From positions 3,063,669 through 3,127,668 of the forward strand of contig NZ_JACEIC010000002.1 of the NCBI RefSeq assembly GCF_013778305.1: a stretch of 64,000 nucleotides of DNA, written 5' to 3'. The notes under the pieces are model-generated. The model saw only the letters and a list, made by a program, of their open reading frames with translations, was not told the origin of the DNA and did not search any database. Position 1 is the first letter of the stretch. The number at the start of each line of letters is the position of its first letter. The DNA is from Nocardioides agri. Lineage in GTDB: Bacteria; Actinomycetota; Actinomycetes; Propionibacteriales; Nocardioidaceae. Positions 53,012 to 61,666 of the stretch are shown one piece after another. A program made the translations under genes and the position numbers.

Positions 53012-54221
53012 CCTCGAGCGCGTTGGTGACCCGGCGCTCCGAGCCGTCCGACGGCGAGTTGAGCACCGTGCTGACGCCGCCCGGGGGAGTGCCGACCATG
53101 GTCGACGAGCCACCGCCGTCGAAGTTGAGCGCCTCGTCGGCACCGAGGTCGATCATGAGGTTGGCGAGGTCGACCATCGTGTAGCCGCTGCTCGACTCGC
53201 TGCGGCCGTCGATGACCACCATCAGCACGAGGCCGGTGTCGTGGTCGATGCCGATCGCGGTCCGCGGGTGCAGCTCCCGGTTGTCGGCGACCTTGACGAC
53301 GCCGTCGTCGACGAGCAGCTTGTTGCCGGTGACCGCGACCTTCGGCTGGCCGTAGAGCCAGGCGCTGGTGCGCACCCGGTCGCCGGGCTTGAGGGCGGCG
53401 AGCTGCCGGGCGCCGACGCCGCGGCCGATCAGCAGCCGACCGGTGACCGGCTTGTCCGCCTTGAGCGCGCGCCGGACCCGCTCGACCTTGCCGCGGTTGA
53501 TCCAGACCGCCCGCACGCCCTTCTTCTGGCCCTGGGTCATCCGGTAGCCCGCGGTCCTGCCCCAGGCGCGGGTGTAGAGGCCGACGCTGTCGGCCGGGAC
53601 GGAGGGCTGGTTGAGCCCGGTGACCGCGATCTCGGGGTGGTTGAGGATCTTGACGGTCATCGGCAGCTCGCCGATCTGCGGCCGGCCCTGCTTGTCCAGG
53701 TAGAACGCGGAGTTCCAGCCCGAGCTGCGACCGTGGAGCAGGCCGCGCTGCCGGTCCTGGCCCAGCCCGAGGGGTGCGCCGGTGCGGCCGATGTCGAAGA
53801 AGTCGGCGTTGACGCCGGCGACCGCGCCGTCGACGGCCAGGATCTCCCGGACGGTCTTGACCCGGCGTACCGAGCCGGCGTCGGCGTAGTCGAGCCGGAC
53901 GCCCGGTGCCTTGGGGTCGATCACCAGCAGGTGGGCCTGCGCCGCGCGGACGGCGTCGATCTGCGTCCAGGTGCTGTAGGTGACGCCGGGGACGACCTGC
54001 CAGCTGGTGCCCTCGATCCGGTAGGACCGGCCGCGCGCGGACACCGGCGGGGCGATCCAGCCGGGCTGGTTGTCGGAGGTGTGCTGCGGGCGGTCGGCGC
54101 CGCTGGCGCTGCGTCCGGACCGGTCGTCGGTCCCGCCGCGGGGGTCGCCCGCGAGAGCCGGTCCGCTCCCTGCGAGGACGCACGCGACCAGCCCTGCCGT
54201 CATCAACACCCGAGCTCGCAC
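52980..54221 (-). CDS. Secreted phosphodiester glycosidase (NAGPA-family) protein
   Basis: A 413-residue protein with a signal peptide (VRARVLMTAGLVACVLAG). The C-terminal half is the NAGPA/PF09992 domain with NADFFDIG, RTAIGID and NFDGGGSSTMV, the family metal/phosphodiester motif. In animals the family uncovers mannose-6-phosphate; bacterial members may act on cell-wall or teichoic-like phosphodiesters. The start is placed at GTG 54221 because TACCCT lies 7 nt upstream. Its 3' end overlaps the converging lipoprotein gene by 32 bp. Confidence 0.85.
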   Translation of the reverse strand: MRARVLMTAGLVACVLAGSGPALAGDPRGGTDDRSGRSASGADRPQHTSDNQPGWIAPPVSARGRSYRIEGTSWQVVPGVTYSTWTQIDAVRAAQAHLLVIDPKAPGVRLDYADAGSVRRVKTVREILAVDGAVAGVNADFFDIGRTGAPLGLGQDRQRGLLHGRSSGWNSAFYLDKQGRPQIGELPMTVKILNHPEIAVTGLNQPSVPADSVGLYTRAWGRTAGYRMTQGQKKGVRAVWINRGKVERVRRALKADKPVTGRLLIGRGVGARQLAALKPGDRVRTSAWLYGQPKVAVTGNKLLVDDGVVKVADNRELHPRTAIGIDHDTGLVLMVVIDGRSESSSGYTMVDLANLMIDLGADEALNFDGGGSSTMVGTPPGGVSTVLNSPSDGSERRVTNALEVIYRPPAARH

Positions 54222-54228
54222 CTGCCCC

Positions 54229-54234
54229 AGGGTA
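54229..54234 (-). promoter_or_regulatory. Candidate leaderless -10 box
   Basis: TACCCT on the minus strand lies 7 nt before GTG 54221. The 70-bp gap to the divergent methyltransferase holds a second box for the other strand. Confidence 0.45.
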
Positions 54235-54278
54235 GGAGGTGCGTGGGCGCGCCCCCCGCAACGGCGCTCGTGTGTCTC

Positions 54279-54284
54279 TAGTCT
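54279..54284 (+). promoter_or_regulatory. Leaderless -10 box of the DNA methyltransferase
   Basis: TAGTCT lies 7 nt before GTG 54292. No Shine-Dalgarno is present. Confidence 0.5.
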
Positions 54285-54291
54285 CAGCGGT

Positions 54292-55476
54292 GTGGGAGAG
54301 CCGTGGAACCTCTTCGTCGAGGGGGACAACCTCGACGTGCTCCCCGCGGTCCCGTCGCTCCTCGGGCGCCCCGTGGACCTGGTCTACATCGACCCGCCCT
54401 ACAACACGGGCAACGACTTCGCCTACCGCGACGACTTCCGGGCGGACGGGTCGCGGCGCAGCCGGCACCAGGCCTGGGTGGCGATGATGCGTCCCCGCCT
54501 CGAGGCGGCGCGCGCCGTGCTCGCCGACACCGGGGCGATCTTCGTGAGCATCGACGACAACGAGGTCGCGCACCTGCGGCTGCTGATGGACGAGGTGTAC
54601 GGCGAGGAGAACCTGCTCGCGCAGGTCGTCGTCAACCTCAACCCCAAGGGGCGCCAGCTCGGCCGAGGCTTCGCCACCAGCCACGAGTACGTCCTCGTCT
54701 ACGCGAAGGACGCCCGGTGCACGCTGCTCGACGCCAGCAGCCCCGACGCCGTCGACGAGCGCGACTTCCCGCTGGTCGCGCCCGACGGACGCCGGCACCG
54801 GCTGCTGCCGCTGCGCAACACCAACAAGAAGTTCAACCCGCTGACGGCGCGCACCCTGCACTTCGCCGTGTGGGGGGACCCCGAGACGGGCCGGGTGAGC
54901 ACGGCGCCGTTCCCCGGCGCCCAGGAGGTCGCGCCGGTCTTCGGCGACGGCACGGCCGCGGTGTGGCGGTGGAGCCGCCCGCTCATCGACCAGCGGCCGG
55001 ACGACCTCGTCTGCCGCGTCGTCAAGGGCAGGACCGGGGAGCGCGTGGACGTCTACCAGCGCGACTGGCTGCTGCGCGACGAGCCGGGCGGCCGGCGCAA
55101 GAAGCTGCGCACGATCTGGCTGGCGGAGGAGATCGGGTCCACCGACACCGCGGTCGCCGAGCTCAAGGAGCTCGTGGGCCACGTCTTCGAGTCTCCGAAG
55201 CCCACCGGCCTCGTCCGCCGCATGCTCGGCACCATGCCCGACGACGCGCTGGTGCTGGACTTCTTCGCCGGCAGCGGCACGACCGGGCACGCGGTCGCGC
55301 TCCAGAACGCCGACGACGGCGGCACCCGCCGCTGCCTCAGCATCAACTCCGCCGAGCCGACCCGCCCCGGGTCCAACGCGCACGCCGCCGGGCTCCGCAC
55401 CGTCGCCGACATCACCCGGGCCCGGCTGCGCGCGGTGGCCGATACGGTCGGCGGCGGCTTCGAGGAGCTCAGCTAG
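54292..55476 (+). CDS. Solitary beta-class (type III Mod-like) DNA adenine methyltransferase
   Basis: A 394-residue N6/N4-methyltransferase. Motif IV is IDPPYNTG (Asp34-Tyr37) and motif I comes later as DFFAGSGTTGHAV (about 323-335), the beta-class order. The N-terminal and central segments (VEGDNLDVLPAV, NPKGRQLGRGFATSHEYVLVYAK) match Mod-like enzymes of type III systems, but it is shorter, and no Res helicase-nuclease gene lies within 8 kb on either side. It is therefore an orphan methylase in this window. Its stop shares CTAG with the converging gene. Confidence 0.9.
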   Translation: MGEPWNLFVEGDNLDVLPAVPSLLGRPVDLVYIDPPYNTGNDFAYRDDFRADGSRRSRHQAWVAMMRPRLEAARAVLADTGAIFVSIDDNEVAHLRLLMDEVYGEENLLAQVVVNLNPKGRQLGRGFATSHEYVLVYAKDARCTLLDASSPDAVDERDFPLVAPDGRRHRLLPLRNTNKKFNPLTARTLHFAVWGDPETGRVSTAPFPGAQEVAPVFGDGTAAVWRWSRPLIDQRPDDLVCRVVKGRTGERVDVYQRDWLLRDEPGGRRKKLRTIWLAEEIGSTDTAVAELKELVGHVFESPKPTGLVRRMLGTMPDDALVLDFFAGSGTTGHAVALQNADDGGTRRCLSINSAEPTRPGSNAHAAGLRTVADITRARLRAVADTVGGGFEELS

Positions 55477-56870
55477 ACGCCGGCCGCCAGCTCCAGCGCG
55501 CTGAGCTCGTCGTCGAGGTGCGTGAGCAGCCGCTGCAGCCGCGGCACCGTGCGCCGGCAGCCGATCAGCCCGAACGACAGGCGCCCGTCGTACGACGTGC
55601 AGGTGATGTTGAGCGCCATCCCGTGGATCGGGATCGAGAGGGGATAGGTGCCGGTGAGCCGTGCGCCGTTCCAGTAGTGCGCGCTGCGCGGGCCGGGCAC
55701 GTTGCTGATCACCAGGTTGTACGGCGGCCGCACGAACCCCTCGACCCGCAGCATCGGCGCCAGGATGGCCGGCGCCTGGCCCAGCGCACTCATCGCGAGG
55801 ATCTGGGTCGGGGTCATCGTGGAGAGCGCCTGCTTGCCGTCGCTCATCGACGCGTGGATGGTGATCAGCCGGTCGACCGGGTCCGCCAGGTCGGTGCCGA
55901 GCTGGCACATCACCGAGCCGACCGCGTTGCCGCCCTCCGTCGACGCCAGGTGCGAGTCCTTCGCGTTGAGGCCGACCGGCACCATCGCGACGAGCGGCGC
56001 GTCGGGGAGCGCGTCGAGCTCGATCAGGTAGGCGCGCACTGCGCCGCTGCACATCGCCAGCACGACGTCGTTGATCGTCGTCCCGGTCGCCTTGCCGATC
56101 GCCCGCAGCCGCTCGATCGGCCAGTCCTGCGCGGCGAAGCGCCGGGAGCCGGTGATCCGCTGGTTGAACATCGTGCGCGGCGCGCGGAGCGAGACCGCGG
56201 AGGTCTCGTTGCGCACGCTGCGCGTCATCGTCCGGGTGAAGGCCGACGGCATGCCGGCGGCCTCGGCGGCGATGCCGAGCGCGGAGCGGACCGTGCGGAC
56301 GGGCAGCTCGGACAGGGGGACGGGCTCCGCCGGCGGGCGCGGGGCCCGGCGGGTCGCGGCGTCCCAGGGCGCCGGCATCCCGGTGCGGGTCGGGTCGGTC
56401 GTCAGCACGCTCTGCAGCAGCCGCATCGCCGAGACGCCGTCGACCAGGGCGTGGTGGGTCTTCGTGTAGAGACCGACCCGGTTGTCGCGCAGCCCCTCGA
56501 TGATCGTCGCCTCCCACAGCGGCCGCTCCCAACCGAGCCGGGTCGCGTGCATGCGCCCCGAGAGCTCGAGGAGCTCGCGGATCCGCCCGGGCTTCGGGAG
56601 TGCGGCGTGCCGGACGTGGTGCTCGATGTCGAACTCGTCGTCCTCGACCCAGACCAGCTGGCCCGCCGTGGTCAGCGACCGGTGGGGCCGCTTGAGGAAG
56701 AGCGGTGCCACCTCGCTGACGTCGCGCATCGACTCGTACATCTCGCGCGCGTAGCCGCGCCCCGCGCCCTCCGGCCTCTCGAAGAGGTGGAGTCCGCCGA
56801 CGTGCATCGGCATGCTGCGGTTCTCGGCGAGCAGGAACCCGGCAGCGGTGGGGTCGATCAGGGAGGCCAC
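55473..56870 (-). CDS. Wax ester synthase/diacylglycerol acyltransferase (WS/DGAT)
   Basis: A 465-residue acyltransferase of the bacterial WS/DGAT family. The active-site motif HHALVDG is at residues 139-145, and PLWEATIIEGL, NDVVLAMCSGA and NLVISNVPGP are typical. It would make triacylglycerols or wax esters from acyl-CoA. The GTG start has only a 5-nt GATAGT upstream box, so start choice is moderate. Its stop overlaps the methyltransferase stop by CTAG. Confidence 0.92.
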   Translation of the reverse strand: MASLIDPTAAGFLLAENRSMPMHVGGLHLFERPEGAGRGYAREMYESMRDVSEVAPLFLKRPHRSLTTAGQLVWVEDDEFDIEHHVRHAALPKPGRIRELLELSGRMHATRLGWERPLWEATIIEGLRDNRVGLYTKTHHALVDGVSAMRLLQSVLTTDPTRTGMPAPWDAATRRAPRPPAEPVPLSELPVRTVRSALGIAAEAAGMPSAFTRTMTRSVRNETSAVSLRAPRTMFNQRITGSRRFAAQDWPIERLRAIGKATGTTINDVVLAMCSGAVRAYLIELDALPDAPLVAMVPVGLNAKDSHLASTEGGNAVGSVMCQLGTDLADPVDRLITIHASMSDGKQALSTMTPTQILAMSALGQAPAILAPMLRVEGFVRPPYNLVISNVPGPRSAHYWNGARLTGTYPLSIPIHGMALNITCTSYDGRLSFGLIGCRRTVPRLQRLLTHLDDELSALELAAGV

Positions 56871-56922
56871 GCTGCACTATCGCCGCTGGTGGCGGTCGCC
56901 ACAACCACCTGGGCTCCCGACG

Positions 56923-58275
56923 TCAGTGTCCGTGCTTCGGACCGTGACCCTTCCCGTGGCCCTTCGCCTTGCCGGGCTTGGCCTTCGCAGGTGCCGGTGC
57001 GGGCTTCGGCTTCGCCTTCGGCGTGGGCGCCGGTGGCGGAGCGGACGTCGTGGCCACGGAGGTGGGGGCCGGAGCCGGAGGCGGCCCGGTCGACACCCGC
57101 AGCACCACGAGCGGGTCGTCGTCGCCGGGGTAGGGGCCCGGGGCCGGGTCCTGGGCCAGCACGCGCCCGGCGGGCGCGGCGTCGTCGACCCGGCGTACGT
57201 CGACCTCGAACCCGGCCGCCCGCAGCTCCTGTCGCGCGGCCGAGAGCCGGTCGCCGCGCACCGACGGCACGGCGAGGTCGGCGGCTGCGGGTGGGGTCGC
57301 CGGGTCGCCGTCGAGCGCGACCGCGACGATCGCGCCGGCGACAAGCAGGACGGCCCCAGCGCACGCCACCGCGATCGCCCGCGGTCGGCGTAGTCGGCGC
57401 GGTCGGTCGTGGGACGGGGCGGGCAGCGGCCCGGTCGCCGGGTCCGTCAGGTGGTCGACGACGGTCCGCGCGTCGGGCCGCCGCGCCGGCTCCTGGTCGA
57501 GCATCGCGCGCACGAGGTTGCGCAGGTCCGCCGGCACGGACCCGGGCAGCGGCGGCGCCCCGTCGGTGACGTGGGCGAGCGCGGTGGCCACGTGGGTCTC
57601 GCGGTCGAAGGGTGAGGAGCCGGTCAGGCACCGGTAGGCGATCACGCCCAGGGCGTAGACGTCGGAGGCGCCGGTGGCGCGTTGGCCGCGGACCTGCTCG
57701 GGGCTCAGGTAGGCGGCGGTGCCGATGATCTCGCCGGTGCGCGTCATCGGATCGACCTCGTCGGAGCGCGCGATGCCGAAGTCGACGATCACCGGTTGCC
57801 CGGTGTCGGGGAGCAGGATGTTGGAGGGCTTCAGGTCGCGGTGCACGATCCCGGCGGCGTGCGCGGCCGCCAGCGCGTCCGCTACCTTCCCCACCAACGA
57901 CCGGACGCGGTCGGCTGGCAGCGGGCCGCTCTCGCGCAGCACCTCCGAGAGCGGACGTCCGGGGACGAGCTGCATGACGACGTACGGCGTCACCCGTCTG
58001 TCGCGCTGCTCCTCGCCGTAGTCGTAGATCGCGACGATCCCCGGGTGCCGCAGGGCGCCGGCGAAGCGTGCCTCCGCCCGGAGCCGGGCGCGCTGGACCT
58101 CGTCCTCGGCGTCGTCCGCGTGGCGATCGGCGTGCAGCAGCTTGATCGCGACGACCCGGTCGAGGACCTCGTCGTGGGCCAGGTGCACGCTGCCCATGCC
58201 GCCGGCGCCGATGCGTTCGAGCAGTCGGTAGCGGCCGGCGAGCAGGGCGGCGTCGTCCGCCAGCGAACCGGTCAT
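56923..58275 (-). CDS. PASTA-domain Ser/Thr protein kinase
   Basis: A 450-residue Hanks-type kinase. Glycine loop GAGGMGSV, Lys45, HRDLKPSN (His145-Asn152), Asp165 in DFG and GTAAYLSPEQ are intact. One helix (about 299-321) leads to a single PASTA domain (about 335-396) outside, then an unusual 50-residue tail of Pro/Ala/Lys ending in HGKGHG and KHGH, very rich in His and Lys. Related kinases respond to cell-wall fragments; the tail might bind metal or polyanions, which is inference. Confidence 0.92.
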   Translation of the reverse strand: MTGSLADDAALLAGRYRLLERIGAGGMGSVHLAHDEVLDRVVAIKLLHADRHADDAEDEVQRARLRAEARFAGALRHPGIVAIYDYGEEQRDRRVTPYVVMQLVPGRPLSEVLRESGPLPADRVRSLVGKVADALAAAHAAGIVHRDLKPSNILLPDTGQPVIVDFGIARSDEVDPMTRTGEIIGTAAYLSPEQVRGQRATGASDVYALGVIAYRCLTGSSPFDRETHVATALAHVTDGAPPLPGSVPADLRNLVRAMLDQEPARRPDARTVVDHLTDPATGPLPAPSHDRPRRLRRPRAIAVACAGAVLLVAGAIVAVALDGDPATPPAAADLAVPSVRGDRLSAARQELRAAGFEVDVRRVDDAAPAGRVLAQDPAPGPYPGDDDPLVVLRVSTGPPPAPAPTSVATTSAPPPAPTPKAKPKPAPAPAKAKPGKAKGHGKGHGPKHGH

Positions 58276-58334
58276 GGGCTTCCGTTACCCGGCGGGTGGC
58301 CTCGCGAACCTCACCCCCATGGCAGGATCGCAGC

Positions 58335-59444
58335 GTGGAGGCGGGACCGCTCGACCGGATGTGGAGCCTGGGCCGCACCTCCGCGCGGGCACGGGTCACC
58401 CGCTGGCGCTCGAAGTGGTGGCACATCGGCCAGTGCGCGATCGCGGCCGGCGTGGCGTGGTTCGTCGCCGCGGACCTCTTCGGCCACCCGATGCCGTTCT
58501 TCGCGCCGGTCGCCGCGGTCGTCTCCCTCGGCACGTCGTACGGCCAGCGGCTGCGCCGGGTCGTCGAGGTGACGATCGGGGTCGCCGTCGGCGTGTTCCT
58601 GGCCGACCTGCTCGTGGTGGTGCTGGGCTCGGGCGGCTGGCAGATCGCGTTGATCGTCGCGCTGGCGATGTCGGCGGCGCTGCTGCTCGACGGCGGCCAG
58701 CTGCTCGTCACCCAGGCGGCCGTGCAGTCGATCGTGGTGGCCGCCCTGGTCCCCGACCCCGGCGCGGCCTTCACCCGCTGGTCCGACGCGGTGATCGGCG
58801 GCGCGGTGGCGCTGGTCGCGGCCACCGTGGTGCCGGCGGCGCCACTGCGCCGGCCGCGCGAGCAGGCGGCCGTCGTGGTGCGCAAGATCGCCGCGCTGCT
58901 GCGCGCCGCGGCCACGGTCATGGTCGACGGCGAGGCCCAGCCGGCCCTCGACCTCCTGGCCGACGCCCGCTCCACCGACTACCTGATCCGCGAGCTCCAG
59001 GACGCCGCCGCCGAGGGCCTGTCCGTGGTGACCTCGTCGCCGTTCCGGATCCGGCACCGCGGTGACGTGCGGTCGATGTACGAGCTGGTGGAGCCGCTCG
59101 ACCGGGCGCTGCGGAGCACCCGGGTGCTGGTGCGCCAGACCGCCGTCGCCGCCTACTTCCGGCGGCCCATCCCGCGGGCGTACGCCGAGCTCACGTCCGG
59201 CCTCGCCGACGCGGTCGACCTCGCCGCCGCCGAGCTCGCCGCCGACCGGATGGCCTCGGCCGCGCGGCCGGCGCTGCTCGAGATCGGCGAGGCGACCGGA
59301 CGGGTCGCGCGCAGCGAGATCCTGGCCGCCGAGGCCGTGCTCGCCCAGCTGCGGTCGGTCGTCGTCGACCTGCTCATGGTCTCCGGCCTCGACCAGCTCG
59401 AGGCGACCGACGCGCTGCCCCCGCCGAGGTCGATCGAACCGTGA
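58335..59444 (+). CDS. FUSC/aromatic acid exporter-like membrane protein
   Basis: A 369-residue protein with about six N-terminal helices (residues 40-170; AGVAWFVAADLF, FFAPVAAVVSLGTSYGQRLRR) and a C-terminal helical cytoplasmic domain. The GTSYGQRLRRVVEVTIGVAVGV segment is the FUSC/ArAE signature. It may export aromatic acids or similar compounds. The GTG start has CAGGAT 6 nt upstream. The following polymerase gene overlaps it by 4 bp (GTGA). Confidence 0.82.
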   Translation: MEAGPLDRMWSLGRTSARARVTRWRSKWWHIGQCAIAAGVAWFVAADLFGHPMPFFAPVAAVVSLGTSYGQRLRRVVEVTIGVAVGVFLADLLVVVLGSGGWQIALIVALAMSAALLLDGGQLLVTQAAVQSIVVAALVPDPGAAFTRWSDAVIGGAVALVAATVVPAAPLRRPREQAAVVVRKIAALLRAAATVMVDGEAQPALDLLADARSTDYLIRELQDAAAEGLSVVTSSPFRIRHRGDVRSMYELVEPLDRALRSTRVLVRQTAVAAYFRRPIPRAYAELTSGLADAVDLAAAELAADRMASAARPALLEIGEATGRVARSEILAAEAVLAQLRSVVVDLLMVSGLDQLEATDALPPPRSIEP

Positions 59445-60520
59445 GCCGGCCCGACCAGCCCTGGATCCTGCACGTCGACCTCGACCAGTTCCTCGCCGCC
59501 GTCGAGGTGCTCCGTCGCCCGGAGCTCGCGGGGCTGCCGGTCGTCGTCGGCGGTCGCGGCGACCCGACCGAGCGCGGGGTCGTCTCGACGGCGTCGTACG
59601 AGGCGCGTGCGTTCGGCGTCGGCTCCGGCATGCCGCTGCGGATCGCGGCCCGCAAGTGCCCGGACGCGGTGTTCCTGCCGGTCGACAGGGACGCCTACGA
59701 CGAGGCGTCCGCCCAGGTCATGGCGGCACTGCGCGGACTCGAGTGGGGCGGCGTGCCGGTGGTGCTGGAGGTGCTCGGCTGGGACGAGGCGTTCCTCGCC
59801 GCAGGGGAGGGGCACGGCGACCTCGGCGACCCGGCGGCGTTCGCCGTGCACCTGCGTGCCGCGGTGCTCGAGGCCACCGACCTCCACTGCTCGGTCGGCA
59901 TCGGCGACACCAAGCTCCGCGCCAAGATCGCCACCGACCTCGGCAAGCCACGCGGGGTCTACGTCCTGACGGCCGAGAACTGGTTCGAGGTCATGGGCGA
60001 CCGGCCGACGACCGCGCTGTGGGGGATCGGCGCCAAGACCGGCAAGAAGCTGGCCGCGCTCGGCATCGACACCGTCGCGCAGCTCGCAGCGGCCGACGCG
60101 CGGGTGCTCGCCGCGGAGCTCGGGCCGACGATGGGGCCCTGGTACCACCGGCTCGGCCGCGGCGCCGACACCAGCCCGGTCGACGCGACCCCGTGGGTGC
60201 CGCGGGCGCACGGACGCGAGGAGACCTTCCAGCAGGACCTCGACGACCCGGCCGAGGTCGCCGCCGCCGTACGCCGGCTCACGCGCCGCGTGGTCGACGA
60301 CATCGATCGCGAGGGCCGGCCGGCTGCGCGGGTCGGGCTGAAGATCCGGTTCGCGCCGTTCTTCACCTCCAGCCGCAGCCTGACCCTGCCGGCCGCCAGC
60401 AACGACCCGGACCTGCTCGCCGATGCGGCCGTCTCCCTGCTCGAGCGGCTCGACCTGGACCGGCCGGTGCGGCTGCTCGGCGTACGACTGGAGATGGTGC
60501 CGCCCGAGGGCGGCTACTAG
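59441..60520 (+). CDS. dinB: Y-family DNA polymerase, DinB2-type with leucine steric gate
   Basis: A 359-residue translesion polymerase. Metal-binding Asp13 and Asp15 (HVDLDQFLAAVE) and Asp115-Glu116 (GWDEAF) are conserved. The steric-gate position after Phe17 is Leu18 instead of Phe or Tyr, and SxDE is replaced by GWDE. Both features match mycobacterial DinB2, reported to incorporate ribonucleotides. No beta-clamp motif is obvious at the C-terminus. It is coupled to the FUSC gene by a 4-bp overlap and converges on the GCS2 gene at CTAG. Confidence 0.88.
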   Translation: MSRPDQPWILHVDLDQFLAAVEVLRRPELAGLPVVVGGRGDPTERGVVSTASYEARAFGVGSGMPLRIAARKCPDAVFLPVDRDAYDEASAQVMAALRGLEWGGVPVVLEVLGWDEAFLAAGEGHGDLGDPAAFAVHLRAAVLEATDLHCSVGIGDTKLRAKIATDLGKPRGVYVLTAENWFEVMGDRPTTALWGIGAKTGKKLAALGIDTVAQLAAADARVLAAELGPTMGPWYHRLGRGADTSPVDATPWVPRAHGREETFQQDLDDPAEVAAAVRRLTRRVVDDIDREGRPAARVGLKIRFAPFFTSSRSLTLPAASNDPDLLADAAVSLLERLDLDRPVRLLGVRLEMVPPEGGY

Positions 60521-61647
60521 CGCAGGCTGTCGCGCAGCTCGGCGACGACCGCGTCGACGACGGCGACCAGGTCGCCCTCGTGCTCGGCCGCGACCGCCCG
60601 CTGCCGCTGGTAGGAGGCGCCGCGCCGCGGGATGTCGGCGACCGAGGCCAGCTCCGCGGAGCAGCCGAGCCGCTCGGCGACCGGTGCGAGCCGCTCCAGC
60701 AGGTCGGCGAGGTCCTCGGTCACCAGCCGCTCCTCGCTGGCGGCGTTGGTGATGATGATCGCGTCGAGGCCGTAGCGCGCGGCCCGCCACTTGTTCTCCT
60801 GGTGGTGCCAGGGCGGCATGGTGGGCAGCGTCTCCCCGGCGGCGAGCCGGGTGTCGAGGTCCACGACGAGGCAGTGCATCAGGGCGACCAGTGCCGACAG
60901 CTCGCGGAGCGTGGACACGCCGTCGCAGATCCGGTTCTCCAGCGTGCCGAGGTGCGGAGCGGGCCGCACGTCCCAGCGGATCTCGGAGAGCACCTCGATC
61001 ACGCCGGTGGTCAGCTGGTCGTGGGCGAAGGACTCGAACTCGGCCCACTCCGCGAACTGGAAGGGCAGCCCGGCGGTCGGCAGCTGCTGGAACATCAGCG
61101 CCCGGTTGGAGGCGTAGCCGGTGTCCAGCCCGGCCCAGATCGGCGAGGACGCCGACAGCGCCTGCAGGTGCGGGTAGTAGTTGAGCAGCGCGGAGAGGAC
61201 CGGCATCACCCGGCGCTGGTCGGGGAGGCCGACGTGCACGTGCACGCCCCAGATCAGCATCTGCCGGCCCCACCACTGCGTCCGGTTGATCAGCTCCTCG
61301 TAGCGGTGCCCCTCGGTGAGCTGCTGCACGGTCCAGGACGCGAAGGGATGGGTGCCCCCGCCGTACAGGTCGAGGCCGAGGTCGTCGCCGGCGGGCAGCA
61401 CGGCCCCGAGCGTCTCGCTCAGGTCGGCCACCGCCTCGGCGACCGTGTGGCACACGCCGGACACGACCTCGACGGTGTTGCGCAGCAGCTCCTTGTGCAG
61501 CTTGGTGGGGTCGGCCAGCCGGGGCTTGGCGCGCGCGAAGAGATGGTTGGCGTCGTTGCGCAGGTCACGGGTCCCGCGGTCGACGAGAGCGAACTCCCAC
61601 TCCACGCCGAGCGTCGGCTCGGCAGAGCCGTGGAAGTCGATGCGCAC
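60517..61647 (-). CDS. GCS2-family carboxylate-amine (glutamate-cysteine-like) ligase
   Basis: A 376-residue ATP-dependent ligase of the YbdK type. LGVEWEFALVD at the N-terminus, HKELLRNTVEVVSGVC, GTHPFASW and IWGVHVHVG are family motifs. In actinobacteria such proteins are annotated as weak gamma-glutamylcysteine ligases; the real substrate is unproven. The GTG start 61647 is chosen because the conserved N-terminus begins there. Confidence 0.88.
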   Translation of the reverse strand: MRIDFHGSAEPTLGVEWEFALVDRGTRDLRNDANHLFARAKPRLADPTKLHKELLRNTVEVVSGVCHTVAEAVADLSETLGAVLPAGDDLGLDLYGGGTHPFASWTVQQLTEGHRYEELINRTQWWGRQMLIWGVHVHVGLPDQRRVMPVLSALLNYYPHLQALSASSPIWAGLDTGYASNRALMFQQLPTAGLPFQFAEWAEFESFAHDQLTTGVIEVLSEIRWDVRPAPHLGTLENRICDGVSTLRELSALVALMHCLVVDLDTRLAAGETLPTMPPWHHQENKWRAARYGLDAIIITNAASEERLVTEDLADLLERLAPVAERLGCSAELASVADIPRRGASYQRQRAVAAEHEGDLVAVVDAVVAELRDSLR

Positions 61648-61666
61648 GCCCCCAGGGTTCCACAGC

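Noticed and set aside
54292-55476. Type III restriction-modification system
   Set aside because: Only the Mod-like gene is present; no Res gene lies on either side.
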